Shown piece after piece: positions 12,657-24,474 of a DNA stretch of 64,000 nucleotides. Position numbers and translations under genes: made by a program. The stretch's first letter is position 1. The number at the start of each line of letters is the position of its first letter. Location of the stretch: NCBI RefSeq assembly GCF_018294505.1, contig NC_057809.1, positions 504,492,506 through 504,556,505 on the forward strand. Direction: 5' to 3'. Source of the stretch: Triticum aestivum. Its lineage: Eukaryota; Streptophyta; Magnoliopsida; Poales; Poaceae. The notes beneath the pieces are model-generated. The model did not search any database. It worked only from the letters and a program-made list of their open reading frames with translations, and was not told the origin of the DNA.

Positions 12657-14234
12657 TGCTACCTCTTGAGCACTGCGTTGGATTTCCTTGAAGAGGAAAG
12701 GATGATGCAGCAAAGTAGCGTAAGTATTTCCCTTAGTTTTTGAGAACCAAGGTATCAATCCAGTAGGAGGTTGCGCTCGCATCCCTAGTACCTACACAAA
12801 ACAAATAACTCCTCACAACCAACACGATAAGGGGTTGTCAATCCCTTCATGGTCACTTACGAAAGTGAGATCTGATAGATATGATAAGATAATATTTTTG
12901 GTATTTTTGTGATAAAGATGCAAAGTAAAATAAAAGCAAAGTAAAAAGCAAAGGAAATAACTAAGTATTGGAAGATTAATATGATGAAGATAGACCTGGG
13001 GGCCATAGGTTTCACTAGTGGCTTCTCTCAAGAGCATAAGTATTTTACGGTGGGTGAACGAATTACTGTTGAGCAATTGACAGAATTGAGCATAGTTATG
13101 AGAATATCTAGGTATGATCATGTATATAGGCATCACGTCCGAGACAAGTAGACAGACTCCTGCCTGCATCTGCTACTATTACTCCACTCATCGACCACTA
13201 TCCAACATGCATCTAGAGTATTACGTTCATGGAAACAGAGTAACGCCTTAAGCAAGATGACATGATGTAGAGGGATAAATTCATGCAATATGATAAAAAC
13301 CCCATCTTATTATCCTCGATGGCAACAATACAATACGTGCCTTGATACCCCTACTGTCACTGGGAAAGGACACCGCAAGATTGAACCCAAAGCTAAGCAC
13401 TTCTCCCATTGCAAGAAAGATCAATCTAGTAGGCCAAACCAAACTGATAATTCGAAGAGACTTGCAAAGATAACCAATCATACATAAAACAATTCAGAGA
13501 AGATTCACATATTGTTCATAGATAATCTTGATCATAAACCCACAATTCATCGGCTCAACAAACATGCCACAAAAAGAAGATTACATCGAATAGATCTCCA
13601 CAAGAGAGGGGGAGAACATTGTATTGAGATCCAAAAAGAGAGAAGAAGCTATCTAGCTAATAACTATGGACCCGAAGGTCTGAGGTAAACTACTCACACT
13701 TCATCGGAGAGGCTATGGCATTGATGTAGGAGCCCTCCATGATGGATGCCCCCTCCGGCGGAGCTCCGGAACAGGCCTCATGATGGGATCTCGTGGATAG
13801 AGAAAGTTATGGCGGTGGAATTAAGGTTTTGGCTCCGTATCTGATCGTTTGGGGGTACATAGGTATATATAGGAGGAAGGAGTACGTCGGTGGAGCAACA
13901 GGGGCCCCACGAGGGTGGAGGGCGCGCTTGGGGGGGGGGGGGTAGGCGCGCCCCCTACGTCGTGGATTCCTCCTTTGTTTCTTGACGTAGGGTCCAAGTC
14001 TCCTGGATCATGTTCGGTGAGAAAATCACGTTCCCGAAGGTTTCATTCCGTTTGGACTCCGTTTGATATTCCTTTTCATCGAAACCCTAAAATAGGCAAA
14101 AAACAGCAATTCTAGGCTCAGCCTCCGGTTAATAGGTTAGTCCCAAAAATAATATAAAAGTGGATAATAAAGCCCAATAGTAGATAATATAGCATGGAGC
14201 AATCAAAAATTATAGATATGTTGGAGATGTATCA
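12657..14234 (-). repeat. 5' LTR of the Sabrina-like gypsy element
   Basis: A 1578-bp LTR. The minus strand begins TGATACATCTCCAAC and ends GAGGTAGCA. It abuts the primer-binding tract on one side and Angela leader sequence on the other. It contains a run of 13 G at 13930-13942 and a TATATATAGGAGG promoter-like stretch near 13865. The partner LTR is outside the window. Confidence 0.88.
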
Positions 14235-15114
14235 TGGTGTCTCGGCACGACGGACTGTCGCAACGGTGCATACTCAGGGAGAACACTTATAACTTGAAAT
14301 TTAGTGAGAGAACATCTTATAATGCTACCGCCGAACTAAGAAAAATAAGATGCATAAAGGATAAACATCACATGCAATCAAAATATGTGACATGATATGG
14401 CCATGATCATCTTGTGCCTTTGATCTCCATCTCCAAAGTACCGTCATGATCTCTATCGTCACCGGCATGACACTATGATCTCCATCATCTTGATCTTTAT
14501 CAATGTGTCGTCACATGGTCGTCTCGCCAACTATTGCTTTTGCAACTATTGCTATCGCATAGCGATAAAGTAAAGCAATTACATGACACTTGCATCTTAT
14601 GCAATAAAGAGACAACCATAAGGCTTCTGCCAGTTGCCGATAACTTTAAAAAACATGATCATCTCATACAACAATTTATATCTCATCACGTCTTTACCAT
14701 ATCACATAACAACATGCCCTGCAAAAACAAGTTAGACGTCCTCTACTTTGTTGTTGCAAGTTTTAGGTGGCTGCTATCGGCTGAGCAAGTACCGTTCTTA
14801 CCTACGCATCAAAAACCAGAACGCGGTATAGTGATTGCTTTTTGATCTTCAGAAAGAACCCTGTTCATTGAGTTCGATTCAACTAAAGCTGGAGAAACAG
14901 ACACCCACTAGCCTCCTGTGTGCGATGCACGTCGGTAGAACCAGTCTCGTGTAAGCGCACGCGTAATGTCGGTATGGGCCGCTTCATCCACCAATGCCAC
15001 TGAATCAACAATCAACTAGTGATGGCAAGCAATATGTATATACCCACGCCCACAACTCCTTTGTGTTCTACTCATGCATATAACATATACGCATAAACCT
15101 GGCTCGGATGCCAC
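14235..15114 (-). mobile_element. Angela/BARE-type copia leader fragment with primer-binding site
   Basis: Minus-strand leader directly inside the LTR at 15115. The tract 15101-15113 reads TGGCATCCGAGCC on the minus strand, a variant of the TGGTATCAGAGC initiator-Met-tRNA site of copia elements. The rest is the long non-coding leader of Angela elements, cut at 14234 by the Sabrina-like insertion. Gag and pol must lie beyond the left window edge. No credible frame. Confidence 0.85.
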
Positions 15115-18100
15115 TGTTGGGGAACGCAGTAATTTCAAAATTTTCCTACGCACACGCAAGATCATGGTGATGCATAGCAATGAGAGGGGAGAGTGTCATC
15201 CATGTACCCTCAGAGACCATAAGCGAAAGCGTTATGAGAACACGGTTGATGTAGTCATACGTCTTCATGATCCGACCGATCCAAGTACCGAACGTACGGC
15301 ACCTCCGAGTTCAGCACACGTTCAGCTCGGTGACGTCCCACGAACTCCAATCCAGCAGAGCTTCAAGGGAGAGTTCCATCAGCACGACGGCTTGATGACG
15401 GTTATGATGATGCTATTGACGCAGGGCTTCGCCTAAGCACCGCTATGATATGACCGAGGTGGATTATGGTGGAGGGGGGCACCGCACACGGCTAAAAGAT
15501 CAACTAATCAACTTGTGTCTCCATGGGGTGACCCCTCCCCCATATATAAAGGAGTGGAGGAGGGGAGGGCCGGCCCTCTACTATGGCACACCCTAGGGAG
15601 TCCTACTCCCACCGGGAGTAGCATTCCCCCCTTCCATGTAGTAGGAGTAGGAGAGAAGGAAAGGGAAAAGAGAAGAGAAGGAAGGAGGGGGCGCCACCCC
15701 TCCCCTTAGTCCAATTCAGACTAGGCCTTGGGGGGGTACAACCTCCCCTCTCTCTTTCCCCTAAATCCCAATAAGGCGCATATACTCCCCGGCGAATTCC
15801 CGTAACTCTCCAGTACTCCGATAAATACCCGAACCATTCAGAACCTTTCTGTAGCGACCCGACCCGAATGGATCAAGTCTCTGTGTTTAAGTGTCATCCC
15901 TGGATCGGTATGCTGACACACACAGTACTCGAGGATTTATAACAGAGGTAAATCACATGTAAAAAGTAACGTAAATACTATTACCTCAATCCAAATAGCG
16001 GAAGTAACAAGGTTGTGGATTCCCATCAACACCAACGGCAAAGTTGAGTGTAGAAATCGTAACCCTTACGTACCACTTACTCGTCGTAAGATACTCCTGC
16101 AACATGAGACATTGTAGCCACAAAGGGTCAGTACATTGAATGTACTGGCAAATTCACACCATAGAGAATGATGAACAATGGCTATCACTACATGCATAAT
16201 TGACTGGTGGAAAAGCTCTATGGTTATAGTTTTTGCAAAAAGCCAATTTTTCCCTACTATAAAGGAATAAATTTTATTTAACTATCATGGTGGTTGTTAA
16301 ACATTGAGAATGGTTGACAGCATTCTCAATCCCAATTAAGTAACATCATTAAAACCCAACAATATTCATTTAAAGTAACGTGATGAGATTCACATGATAA
16401 TCCAAGTACCAGATATTCAAGATGTCCATAACCGGGGACACGGCTAATCATGATTAGTTTATACACTCTGCAGAGGTTTGCGCACTTTTCCCCACAAGAC
16501 TCGATCTCCTCCATTGGATTTCTCGCACTACATGGTGTTTGAGAAACTGATGACCGAGACATAGTCTTTCAGAAGCGCTAGCACCTTACGATCGGGTAGA
16601 CCCTACCACCTACATCCCCTACATCTGCTAGTCTACCACTGTAAGAGTTCGCACAACTTAGTCAACTATGCTAGAGCCCATAATAGCTTGTGGCTGCACA
16701 CGGAAGTTTCTAGTATGAATAGTCTCATGATCCCTTTGAGCCTGGGTGGCGGTCCAAAAGAAAACAGGCAATCCTGGTCTACCCAGGTGCCTAGACAGGC
16801 AATCCTGGAATAACCCGGTGCCTCAATCCACCCAGATGTGTGTTTAAGTTGCCACCTTAAGTAAACCATTAATTAACAATCTCACATATGTCATGAATAC
16901 TCTCAAAACCCAATCCACGTCTACGAGCATAGCATGGCACTATAAGCATAACGTAATAGTAACTCCCAAGGTTTGAATACAGGGCAATAGGTTCCTACCT
17001 CATCAACTACTTCCCAATCCCACAATTTAATTAGATCCTAATCATGCAATGTTTGAGGTTTGATCTAATGCAATGAAAACTGGGTATGAAGGGGATATGA
17101 TCAAAGTGTGAACTTGCCTGCAATGTTGATGAAGATGATTCGCACCCAAAACTCTTGATAGATCAAATCGTCTCACTCCGGTCAATCTATCGTAAGCAAG
17201 CAATAGTAACCACACATAAGCAATCACTCAAAGTATCAGAAAGAACGAAGAAGACGATTCGGAAAACTTCAAAACCAAGCAAATAACTCTTGCAATATGA
17301 AACAATTTCTAACAGTACCAAAATTATGTGAATTTGGCCTTATCAGAAAGTTTAGGTCAAGAGCTTCGATTTGCAAAAAGAATCAACTCAAACGGAGCTA
17401 CGAAACTCAAGTTATGATCAAAGGAAGTTTGAATTCAAATCTGATCTAATTCAAATTTTAAACTTTTCAAAAACATGTTTGAGTGGGATTAATGGATAGA
17501 GGGGATCATAATGAAGACGTGAGCGTCGGTTTCGTTGGATTTGGATAAACGAGTAAAAAGTAATGATCAATTGAAGTACAGGGACTAATCGGTGAAGAAA
17601 ATTATCACGAATAGGTTCCTGGCCAAAAATAACAGAAAAAGAAAAAGACTAAAAAGCGAATGTTCGTTTATAAGATCTAAACAGCGGATGTTCTCTATAT
17701 AATTAAACCTAAACAAAACTGGTTTGAAACGAAAACTAAACTAAAAGAAAAACCGGCGAACCGGGCGGTTTTACTCGGGTTATACCGGTTCGGGCAAGGG
17801 AAAGCGGTTTACGGCGGAAAACAGCGGCGGCGGTTTCCGGCGATCTCTGGCGAGGTCCGCAACAACGGCGGGGTGGGGCGGTAGCTGCGCGGCAGGGGAA
17901 GGCGGCGCGGGGCGGCGGAGCTAGCGGCGGCGGCGGCGCGAGGCGAGAGGCGGCGGGGTGTGGTGCGGCGGCGGCGGCTGGGTCAAGCGGCGGCAATCTG
18001 CAAGGACGGCGGCAGCGGGCGGCGAGAGGCGAGGATGCGAGCAGCGGGGAGGAGAGAGGCGGCGGTGGCGGGATTTATAGGGGGAGGACACAGAGTCCGG

Positions 18101-19981
18101 GTACAGGACGACGGCGGCGAGGCCGTGCGGGCGCGGGAGTCCGCCTGAGCTCGGGGACGAGCGAGGCACGGCGCTGGGCTGGGCCTTGGCCTGGCCTGGG
18201 AGCTGGGCCGGCCCAGTCGGGGATTTTTTTTTAAATAAAGATTTTATTATTTCCAGACAAACAAAACAAATAAAAACAAACAGAAATAAAAATATTATAG
18301 AGGCATATAATATATCAAAATTTTCAAAAAAAGATTTTCTACGACATGAACATTTTCCTAGAGTCAAATAAAATACATACAAATTCAAATAATTCAAAGA
18401 GTGCTACTGGTCTAATAAAATCCAACAAAAATCTTTCTAAAAATACCAAAATGATTTCAAATTAATTTTTCTCCAATTTTCTAATGTAGGGAATCATGTT
18501 ACCCTATTTTCCATATATTTTATTTTTCCAGAAAAATAATTTGAATAAAACTCAAATAACTCCAAATTGAAAATAAATTCAAAAGAACTTTGAATTTAAT
18601 TCTTTGAAACTCCCAACTCATATTTCATATAATTTGAAGAAGTCATTTTATCTTCTCTCGTGAAAATCATTGAGTTGCATAAAGTTTCAGAATTTGGAAA
18701 TATTTTCCCAAATGAAATTCAAATATTTTCAAGCACCCCATTTCATTTAAATAAATGGAAGAAGTCATGTCATCTTCTCTCCAGGGTTTTTGATGAAAAG
18801 TATTTGAATTCACGGAGATCAGAAAGCAAATATGAAAGTTTGGGAAAGTCCTTTTATTCCCTCTCATTTAACTTTCAAAAAGGTTTCGAATTTCACTCAA
18901 TCAATCACACAACAATCAAACAAACAATCAACCAATTCTATCTATTTATTATAACATTCCAAAATTTAGAATTTTGGGATGTTACACTTTCCGATGTCCG
19001 AATATAGCCTTCCAATATATCGATTTTTACTTCTCGAACATTTCGAGACTCCTCGTCATGTCCCTGATCTCATCCGGGACTCCGAACATCCTTCGGTACA
19101 TCAAAACACATAAACTCATAATACTGATCGTCACCGAACGTTCAGCGTGCGGACCCTACGGGTTCGAGAACTATGTAGACATGACCGAGACTCATCTCCG
19201 ATCAATAACTAATAGCGGAACCTGGATGCTCATATTGGCTCCTACATATTCTATGAAGATCTTTATCGGTCAAACTTCATAATGGTATATGTTGTTCCCT
19301 TTGTCATCGGTATGTTATTTGCCCGAGATTCGATCGTCGGTATCTCAATACCTAGTTCAATCTCGTTACTAGCAAGTCTCTTTACTCGTTCCGTAATGCA
19401 TCATCCCACAACTAACTCATTAGTCACATTTCTTGCAAGTCTTATAGTGATGTGCATTACCGAGAGGGCCCAAAGATACCTCTCCGACAATCGGAGTGAC
19501 AAATCCTAATCTCGATCTATGTCAACTCAACAAATACCATCGGAGACACCTGTACAGCACCTTTATAATCACCCACTTACGTTGTGACGTTTGGTAGCAC
19601 ACAAAGTGTTCCTCCGGTATTCAGGAGTTGCATAATCTCATAGTCAGAGGAACATGTATAAGTCATGAAGAAAGCAGTAGCAACAAACTAAACGATCGTC
19701 GTGCTAAGCTAACGGAATGGGTCAAGTCAATCACATCATTCTCTAATGATGTGATCCCGTTAATCAAATGACAACTCATGTCTATGGCTAGGAAACTTAA
19801 CCATCTTTGATTCAACGAGCTAGTCAAGTAGAGGCATACTAGTGACACTATGTTTGTCTATGTATTCACACATGTACTAAGTTTTCGGTTAATACAATTC
19901 TAGCATGAATAATAAACGCTTATCATGATATAAGGAAATAAATAATAACTTTATTGTTGCCTCTAGGGCATATTTCCTTCA
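15115..19981 (-). repeat. Angela/BARE-type copia 5' LTR, split by a solo LTR
   Basis: Plus strand begins TGTTGGGGAACGCAG and ends ATATTTCCTTCA, the inverted Angela/WIS/BARE LTR. The nested LTR at 15850-18986 and its CTTTC duplication occupy 3142 bases, leaving 1725 bp, close to the 1718-bp solo Angela LTR at 53054-54771. A TATATAAAGGAG promoter-like stretch lies near 15541. Flank CTTAC (19982-19986) should recur beyond the left window edge. Confidence 0.93.
15850..18986 (-). repeat. Solo gypsy-type LTR (full-length version, 3137 bp)
   Basis: Begins TGTAGCGACCCGACCC and ends GGGATGTTACA, flanked by perfect CTTTC (15845-15849, 18987-18991). It matches the LTR at 1275-3002 but contains an extra ~1.4 kb after position ~16315. 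The GC-rich block (17760-18220) again yields spurious frames. The absence of any internal region marks it as a recombination-derived solo LTR. Confidence 0.93.
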
Positions 19982-20269
19982 CTTACATGGTTTCCGTGCA
20001 TGGAGAAGCTACTCATCGAGGTGAAACTTCTTTCCTATTAGTAAACGGTAATCACAACGTAGCTCAATTTTTCGTAATTTTACGAAATTACGATGAAAAG
20101 TGTAGTGTTCAAAATTGCATCTACGCACTGCACCGAAAGAAATGTTTTTAGTATTTTTTTCATGTGATCACCTGCATCGTTTTTTTGTTGTACTACTATA
20201 GTAGCCTAGGCTAGTCACAGTGGAAAGTAACTCAGACTAGTAACTCTATGGTTACCCTAAGAGCAAGTA
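19982..20269. other. Unique-looking spacer with a miniature-element fragment
   Basis: No gene seen. 20205-20268 resembles the end of a common grass miniature transposon (CTAGTCACAGTGG-type) but lacks a visible partner end. A short near-palindrome around 20070-20090 (TTCGTAATTTTACGAA) is present. Confidence 0.4.
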
Positions 20270-20477
20270 CTACCTCCGTCCTGGTTTACTCTTCCTATTT
20301 TGTAGTATCAAAATTTGACCATAGATTTAAATGACAAAATTTTAATGCATGTCACTAAAAATTATATCGTTGGATTTGTATTTGAACATAATTTCAAATG
20401 GTATAATTTTTCGTGACATGCATTGGCATTTTCTTAGGTAAATCTATGGTTAAAATTTTACACTATATACAAGGTAG
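20270..20477. mobile_element. Stowaway-like MITE
   Basis: Flanked by TA on both sides (20268-20269, 20478-20479). The outer termini are CTACCT and AGGTAG. A longer internal inverted repeat pairs the region around ACCATAGATTTA (about 20319) with TAAATCTATGGT (about 20440). About 208 bp and non-coding, consistent with a diverged Tc1/Mariner-derived Stowaway element. Confidence 0.75.
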
Positions 20478-20501
20478 TACAAAAGTGGGCTATAACGGCC
20501 C

Positions 20502-20856
20502 TCCACTATGTAGGCCAAAACACGTGCCAAATTCACTTGTGATGCATTTGGCATCAATGCCCCTCCATTGATCACCTGGTGCCCCAACCTACTTTGCTCC
20601 GGTGCCAAATTAACTCACGCAATGAAAAAACACTTGCGTGGGAGAGAGAGAGGACTGAGGCAATAAAAAACACTTGTTTGGGAGAGTGAGAGGCTGGTGT
20701 AGTTGGTTTGATTGATTTGTTTATACAGGTGGGTCTGTGTGCACAACAGTGCCAACTCTCTTTCATCGCGAGAGCGGTGCCAAAATCTTTTGATTTGACA
20801 TCGATGCGTATTATGTGGCATACTTTTGAGAAATATGGCATCGGCCACATAGTGGA
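20502..20856. mobile_element. Inverted-repeat miniature element (CACTA-like ends)
   Basis: The left end TCCACTATGTAGGCC pairs with the right end GGCCACATAGTGGA as terminal inverted repeats. The ends contain CACTA/TAGTG, but no matching 3-bp duplication was found, so the superfamily is uncertain. Inside, an AAAAACACTTG...GGGAGAG block is tandemly repeated (about 20625-20700). No coding capacity. The call rests on the terminal inverted repeat only. Confidence 0.5.
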
Positions 20857-21046
20857 AGACAACAAATGCCCAAGATCTTCACGTGCTCCTAGGTAAATGA
20901 GAGGAAAGAGAAAGAGAGAGAATGAAAAAATATCACTAGCCAGCCAACCCTATCGTATGAGCGAATGATATTGATACCTCTTGATGACACGACAATCTTA
21001 TACAACCAGCTGCTCTAATATGTTCTCTTCTTTTGTAGATAAAAAG

Positions 21047-21345
21047 GTCAAAAAGTGAAAAATGTGCTGCACTATAACAATCTCATCGAATGCCTTGATC
21101 TCCATCTTACAGAAATTGATTTGATCGACTACCGAGGCAGCACATCTGAGATTAAATTGGCCAGGTTCTTTGTTCTGGAGGCAAGTGTGCTCAAGGTAAT
21201 GAGGTTTGGCATTCTCTGGTGTAACAATGAATGGCGTGCTGATCACCGCAAGCGTCTAAGCCTAAATGACAAAGTCTCCGCAGAAGCTGAATATGTTTTT
21301 GAAACATCAAGTGGCCAGAGACTCGAAAATTTATTTGCCCATTAG
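21047..21345 (+). pseudogene. Orphan last exon of an F-box/FBD-domain gene
   Basis: The frame encodes an FBD-type segment. It opens with IECLDLHLTEIDLIDYRGS, continues through KLARFFVLEASVLKVMRFGI and ends QRLENLFAH before TAG. This is the pattern of the C-terminal FBD domain of grass F-box/LRR proteins. A pyrimidine-rich stretch and AG sites (21038 and 21046) sit just upstream. Starting at 21039 runs straight into an in-frame TAA, so the later AG is the better acceptor. No F-box or LRR exons lie upstream within the window, where miniature transposons are found instead. It is probably a gene fragment. FBD proteins act as substrate adaptors of SCF ubiquitin ligases. Confidence 0.65.
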
Positions 21346-22136
21346 TGACTTGTCAGGGCGGTGGATTTTAGTTTGTATGATAATGTTGCATCCACCTAAA
21401 GTAACGAAAGTTCTTACGTAAACTTCCTAGTAATTCCCTCTTCGTAGGTGCAGCATTACTCCTAACATTTGAATATCAGTTTGAAACTTGTAATATTGCC
21501 GTGTCCTATTCCTGCGTTTTCAAAATCCTGTGAATCAAAGAGGTCCTGAGTTGGTGATGATGATGTGCCCGCCATATTTCACCAATAGCCGTCGGATCTA
21601 GATCTGACGCATACAAACCAAACTTCTCTGGTTTTGCAAAAAGATGCCCGCACTTGTTCCCTATTTACAAACAACTCCTTTTCTCTCACAATCAGCCTTA
21701 TCTCCTCCCCACCACATCTAGAAGGCCATGGAAAAATCTGGCGCGATGGCCGTTGCCGGCGCCGTCCACCCCCAATCTTGGTGTTCCGTGCAATGCACAG
21801 GCATTGACGCACGGGAAATTTTGTGGAACACGGGTAGTTGTAAGCAGGCTAGCTCTACAGCCATGATGATAGTGACTGCAGATGGTGAGGCTGACTATGG
21901 AATGCCGAACACGGCGCCTATACTCAGGTGTCATCTCCGGCGCAGGGTCTTATCACTTCACTGTGAGGAGCAACACGTAATAATTTGACCAACAGGTAGT
22001 ACAGTGCTACTAGTACATTGGTAGTACTACTACTAGTACTAGCACCATCGTCTGGATTTAGTAGTACTACCACGTCCATCTGGATTTAGTATTTCACTAG
22101 CAATATCTAATAATGCATGTCACAAAAAATGTACTA
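21346..22136. other. Spacer after the FBD exon
   Basis: The first ~200 bases may be the 3' untranslated region of the FBD exon. 21728-21988 is an open frame of 86 codons on the plus strand with no recognisable family and a weak start context, not called as a gene. 21995-22075 is low-complexity ACTAGT/GTAGTACT-rich sequence. Confidence 0.4.
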
Positions 22137-22336
22137 CTCCCTCTATAAATAAATACATGGTGTATTGTTTTATTCCTATCGGCGAGAGAACTTAATGTCT
22201 TTTTGCTAATTAATAGGATTACATGCAATGAACTAACCACTGCATGTCATGTTTGGTAGTGTCAAGTCATTGAAAGCATGCATGGCTCACATCTCTCATT
22301 GGTTGATATGTCACGAAATAAGAAATGAGGAGGGAG
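22137..22336. mobile_element. Stowaway-like MITE
   Basis: Opens CTCCCTC and closes GAGGGAG with TA nearby on both sides. About 200 bp, AT-rich, non-coding. The second terminus is offset by one base from a perfect TA duplication, so the boundary is approximate. Confidence 0.6.
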
Positions 22337-22552
22337 TTAATGTATCATGCCTAAGAGTTTTGGGATTACACAACATTTTTGGTTACATGCATTAACATTT
22401 TATTAGTTAAATCAAAGGTCAAAACTTGGCGCAAAATGCAAAGGGGACCAATAAACCAGTAAAGATCAAAGTTCTCTCATTTGACCCCAACTAGAGGTCC
22501 AGTGAGATGACTATACTACACCGGCACAGAGGGGGGTGTAGCTTCATTGACT

Positions 22553-22636
22553 TACTACACCTGCCTTTGGTTGTATGACACGTGGGCCCAACAGGTGGCT
22601 GGCCCGCCTGTCATACAGCCGAAGGCAGGTGCAGTA
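22553..22636. repeat. 27-bp imperfect hairpin upstream of a TATA box
   Basis: Arms 22553-22579 and 22610-22636 are complementary with three mismatches around a 30-base loop containing ACACGTGGGCCC, which includes a G-box-like CACGTG. It lies 60 bp before a TATAAAG sequence and 170 bp before the start of the pseudogene at 22808. It could be a foldback miniature element or a folded regulatory region. Confidence 0.6.
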
Positions 22637-22695
22637 GAGGGCCGAGGAGTAGATGGCCAACACGCATGTGAATTCAACGTAGTCTGCACTTCTCA

Positions 22696-22702
22696 TATAA
22701 AG
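22696..22702 (+). promoter_or_regulatory. Candidate TATA box
   Basis: TATAAAG lies 106 bp upstream of the ATG at 22808, a normal plant distance allowing for a short leader. Support is positional only. Confidence 0.45.
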
Positions 22703-22807
22703 GCTCCCCACCAGTCCAATCTACGAAATCCTACGCACCAACGCACCCTAACCAAGGGCAAGAGTGATCACTCCAATGGCAACATCAGTTGACTAGAAGT
22801 TAGACCC

Positions 22808-23406
22808 ATGGAGGCGATGAGCGCGAGCATCAGCAGGCTGTGCTAGATGGTCCACGACGTCGGCCTGCGGCCCAGCACCGAGGAACATCTCTAGGTCGTG
22901 CTTGAGGCTGCCAGGGTGAGAGGCCGCTTGGACAACAACTTCGTCTCCTTGTCCGACAAGGTCCTCGTCGACTTTCTCGACACGTTCACCATCGTCAAGA
23001 AGCTCGCGGACGACCTTGACGTACGCCTCCAGCCCACTCGCCCAGGCTCTACAATGCCCGCCACCCTCAACGGCCTCTATGGTGATAACCTCTTCGATGC
23101 ACTAGTGGCCTTGCGACTACCCGGTGTCGCGCCGGAGAATGTCCACTCGAGGTCGCGCTCGCCACACAGTGCCTGGTGCAGCAAGACACCGTTGACATAA
23201 TCACCCACGTCTACACACAAATCGTCGGCAAGGGCTCCTACGTGCCAGAGGAGGACGATAGGTCGATGGCCTTCTTGACCCATAGGGCAACCTTGGACTG
23301 CATAGTTCAGAAGCACGTTGAGCTCGCCGCCAACGCCGTTGCTACTCACACGTCGGTTGGTGACCTGGCGCACTAGGGCGCGAGGATGTCGTTGATGGAT
23401 CCGTAT
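22808..23406 (+). pseudogene. First exon of an unrecognised grass gene, three amber stops and one frameshift
   Basis: The ATG at 22808 opens a GC-rich frame (MEAMSASISRLC) stopped by TAG at 22844. It resumes, is stopped by TAG at 22892, then runs through an alpha-helical, Asp/Leu-rich segment (LSDKVLVDFLDTFTIVKKL). Near 23140 the coding frame shifts by one base and continues (LVQQDTVDIITHVYTQIVGK). A third TAG falls at 23374 before MSLMDPY and a GT donor (23403 or 23407). The length is about 200 codons. I do not recognise the family. Codon use and the long GC-rich frame are gene-like and unlike the surrounding repeats. A TATA box precedes it. See the orphan exon at 43149 for a possible second exon. 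Confidence 0.6.
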
Positions 23407-24471
23407 GTATCTTTATCTTTCCATCAAATCCATGTAGTAGTATATGGTACTACTAGTAATTATCTTACCTTTCGCATCAACTTCATAATTTTTGTACGTA
23501 CTCCATGCATGAACCGCGCCAGAACCTAACTTCTCATTACTCTAGGGAAAATAGTTATTTCTATCTATCGGTCGCGCCATGGAGCAGAACTAAATTTTAC
23601 AAGTTACAAGTTCAAAAGGAAAAGCTTGCCGTGTTCGCGTCGCACCCCACTGCCCACACGGTTGGTCTGACACGTCGCTCAAGGGGGAATGCGTGCTGTG
23701 TTGCATTTTCACTTACAAGTGGGACCACAAGTGAGCAAACCGACTATCGACAAACCCCCACCCCACCCAGCGCGCGATGGCTGAGAAAACAGGAGGGAGA
23801 AGATATGGTTGTAGCATGGACTCCAAGAAAATTGGTGTCGGATGGGACTCGTGTGGGTGACGTGTGCAATACTGCTAGACGTGAATGCTAGTTATGGCCC
23901 ATGCCACCCCACTATATCGAGCCTATATCGAGGTGATGGTTATGTACAACAAATTTCCTGGAGTTCGTGCTCAGCCCTCCTCTATCTCTCTTCTCAGCCA
24001 GCCAATAGACACGCGGAGCCCATCGTCTGTTTGTTCACATGCGGTCCCACATGTCAGTGAAAACGCAAGAGAGCCCACTAAACCTGCACATCTTTCACCT
24101 TGACGTGCTGGTGATGAAAAACAAATCCAATAAAGATCTTCGGTGGCCGCTTTTGGAGTTACTCAAGAGTAGTAAGATTCTATTTACAGTTTAACCCAAG
24201 ATGCACATCACGTGGCTTCAACTAGCACTCCATTTTCTTGCATGACACGACATGGATGCTGGATGTCCCATGTGTCGGCAAAAGGAGGCAGACCGGAGGA
24301 GTAGGAAACACGGCAAGCCCTCTGCGTACATCATACTATGTACAAGCCCACCTCACACAGTCACGCTATCACCATATTTCTCGGCCTCCGCGCGACATCT
24401 AACTATTCGTTGGCTCTATGTGATATGGCAACTTCATACTACTACGGATGCTGGCTATACTACTACGGCAC
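23407..24471. other. Diverged spacer unit of the DUF295-like array
   Basis: No intact gene. 23697-23960 aligns with the array spacers at 36478-36790 and 39999-40310 (for example ACAAGTGGGACC, then the GCGATGGCTGAG segment and CTCCAAGAAA). It lacks the 1.07-kb GRF-bearing element those spacers carry. 24400-24471 aligns with 43770-43840 (TTGGCTCTATGTGATATGGC). 24230-24278 has an inverted partner at 42805-42854. The array is therefore older and wider than the four gene copies. Confidence 0.6.
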
Positions 24472-24474
24472 TAA

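Larger units (their letters stand above)
1..14234 (-). mobile_element. Sabrina-like Ty3-gypsy retrotransposon, cut by the left window edge and interrupted at 1230-9826
   Basis: Seen: a 5' LTR (12657-14234), two primer-binding-type tracts next to it, and a gag-protease frame reading leftward (12353-10272). Beyond that is non-coding internal DNA at 9827-10271 that resumes at 1-1229 on the far side of a nested element. Removing 1230-9826 and one ATAGA duplication restores a continuous internal sequence. No reverse transcriptase or integrase is visible, but the 3' end lies outside the window. The LTR and gag resemble the abundant Triticeae Sabrina/WHAM/Fatima group; the exact family is not certain. 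The element sits inside an Angela leader, so the flanking TGGTG at 14235-14239 should be duplicated beyond the left edge. Confidence 0.85.
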
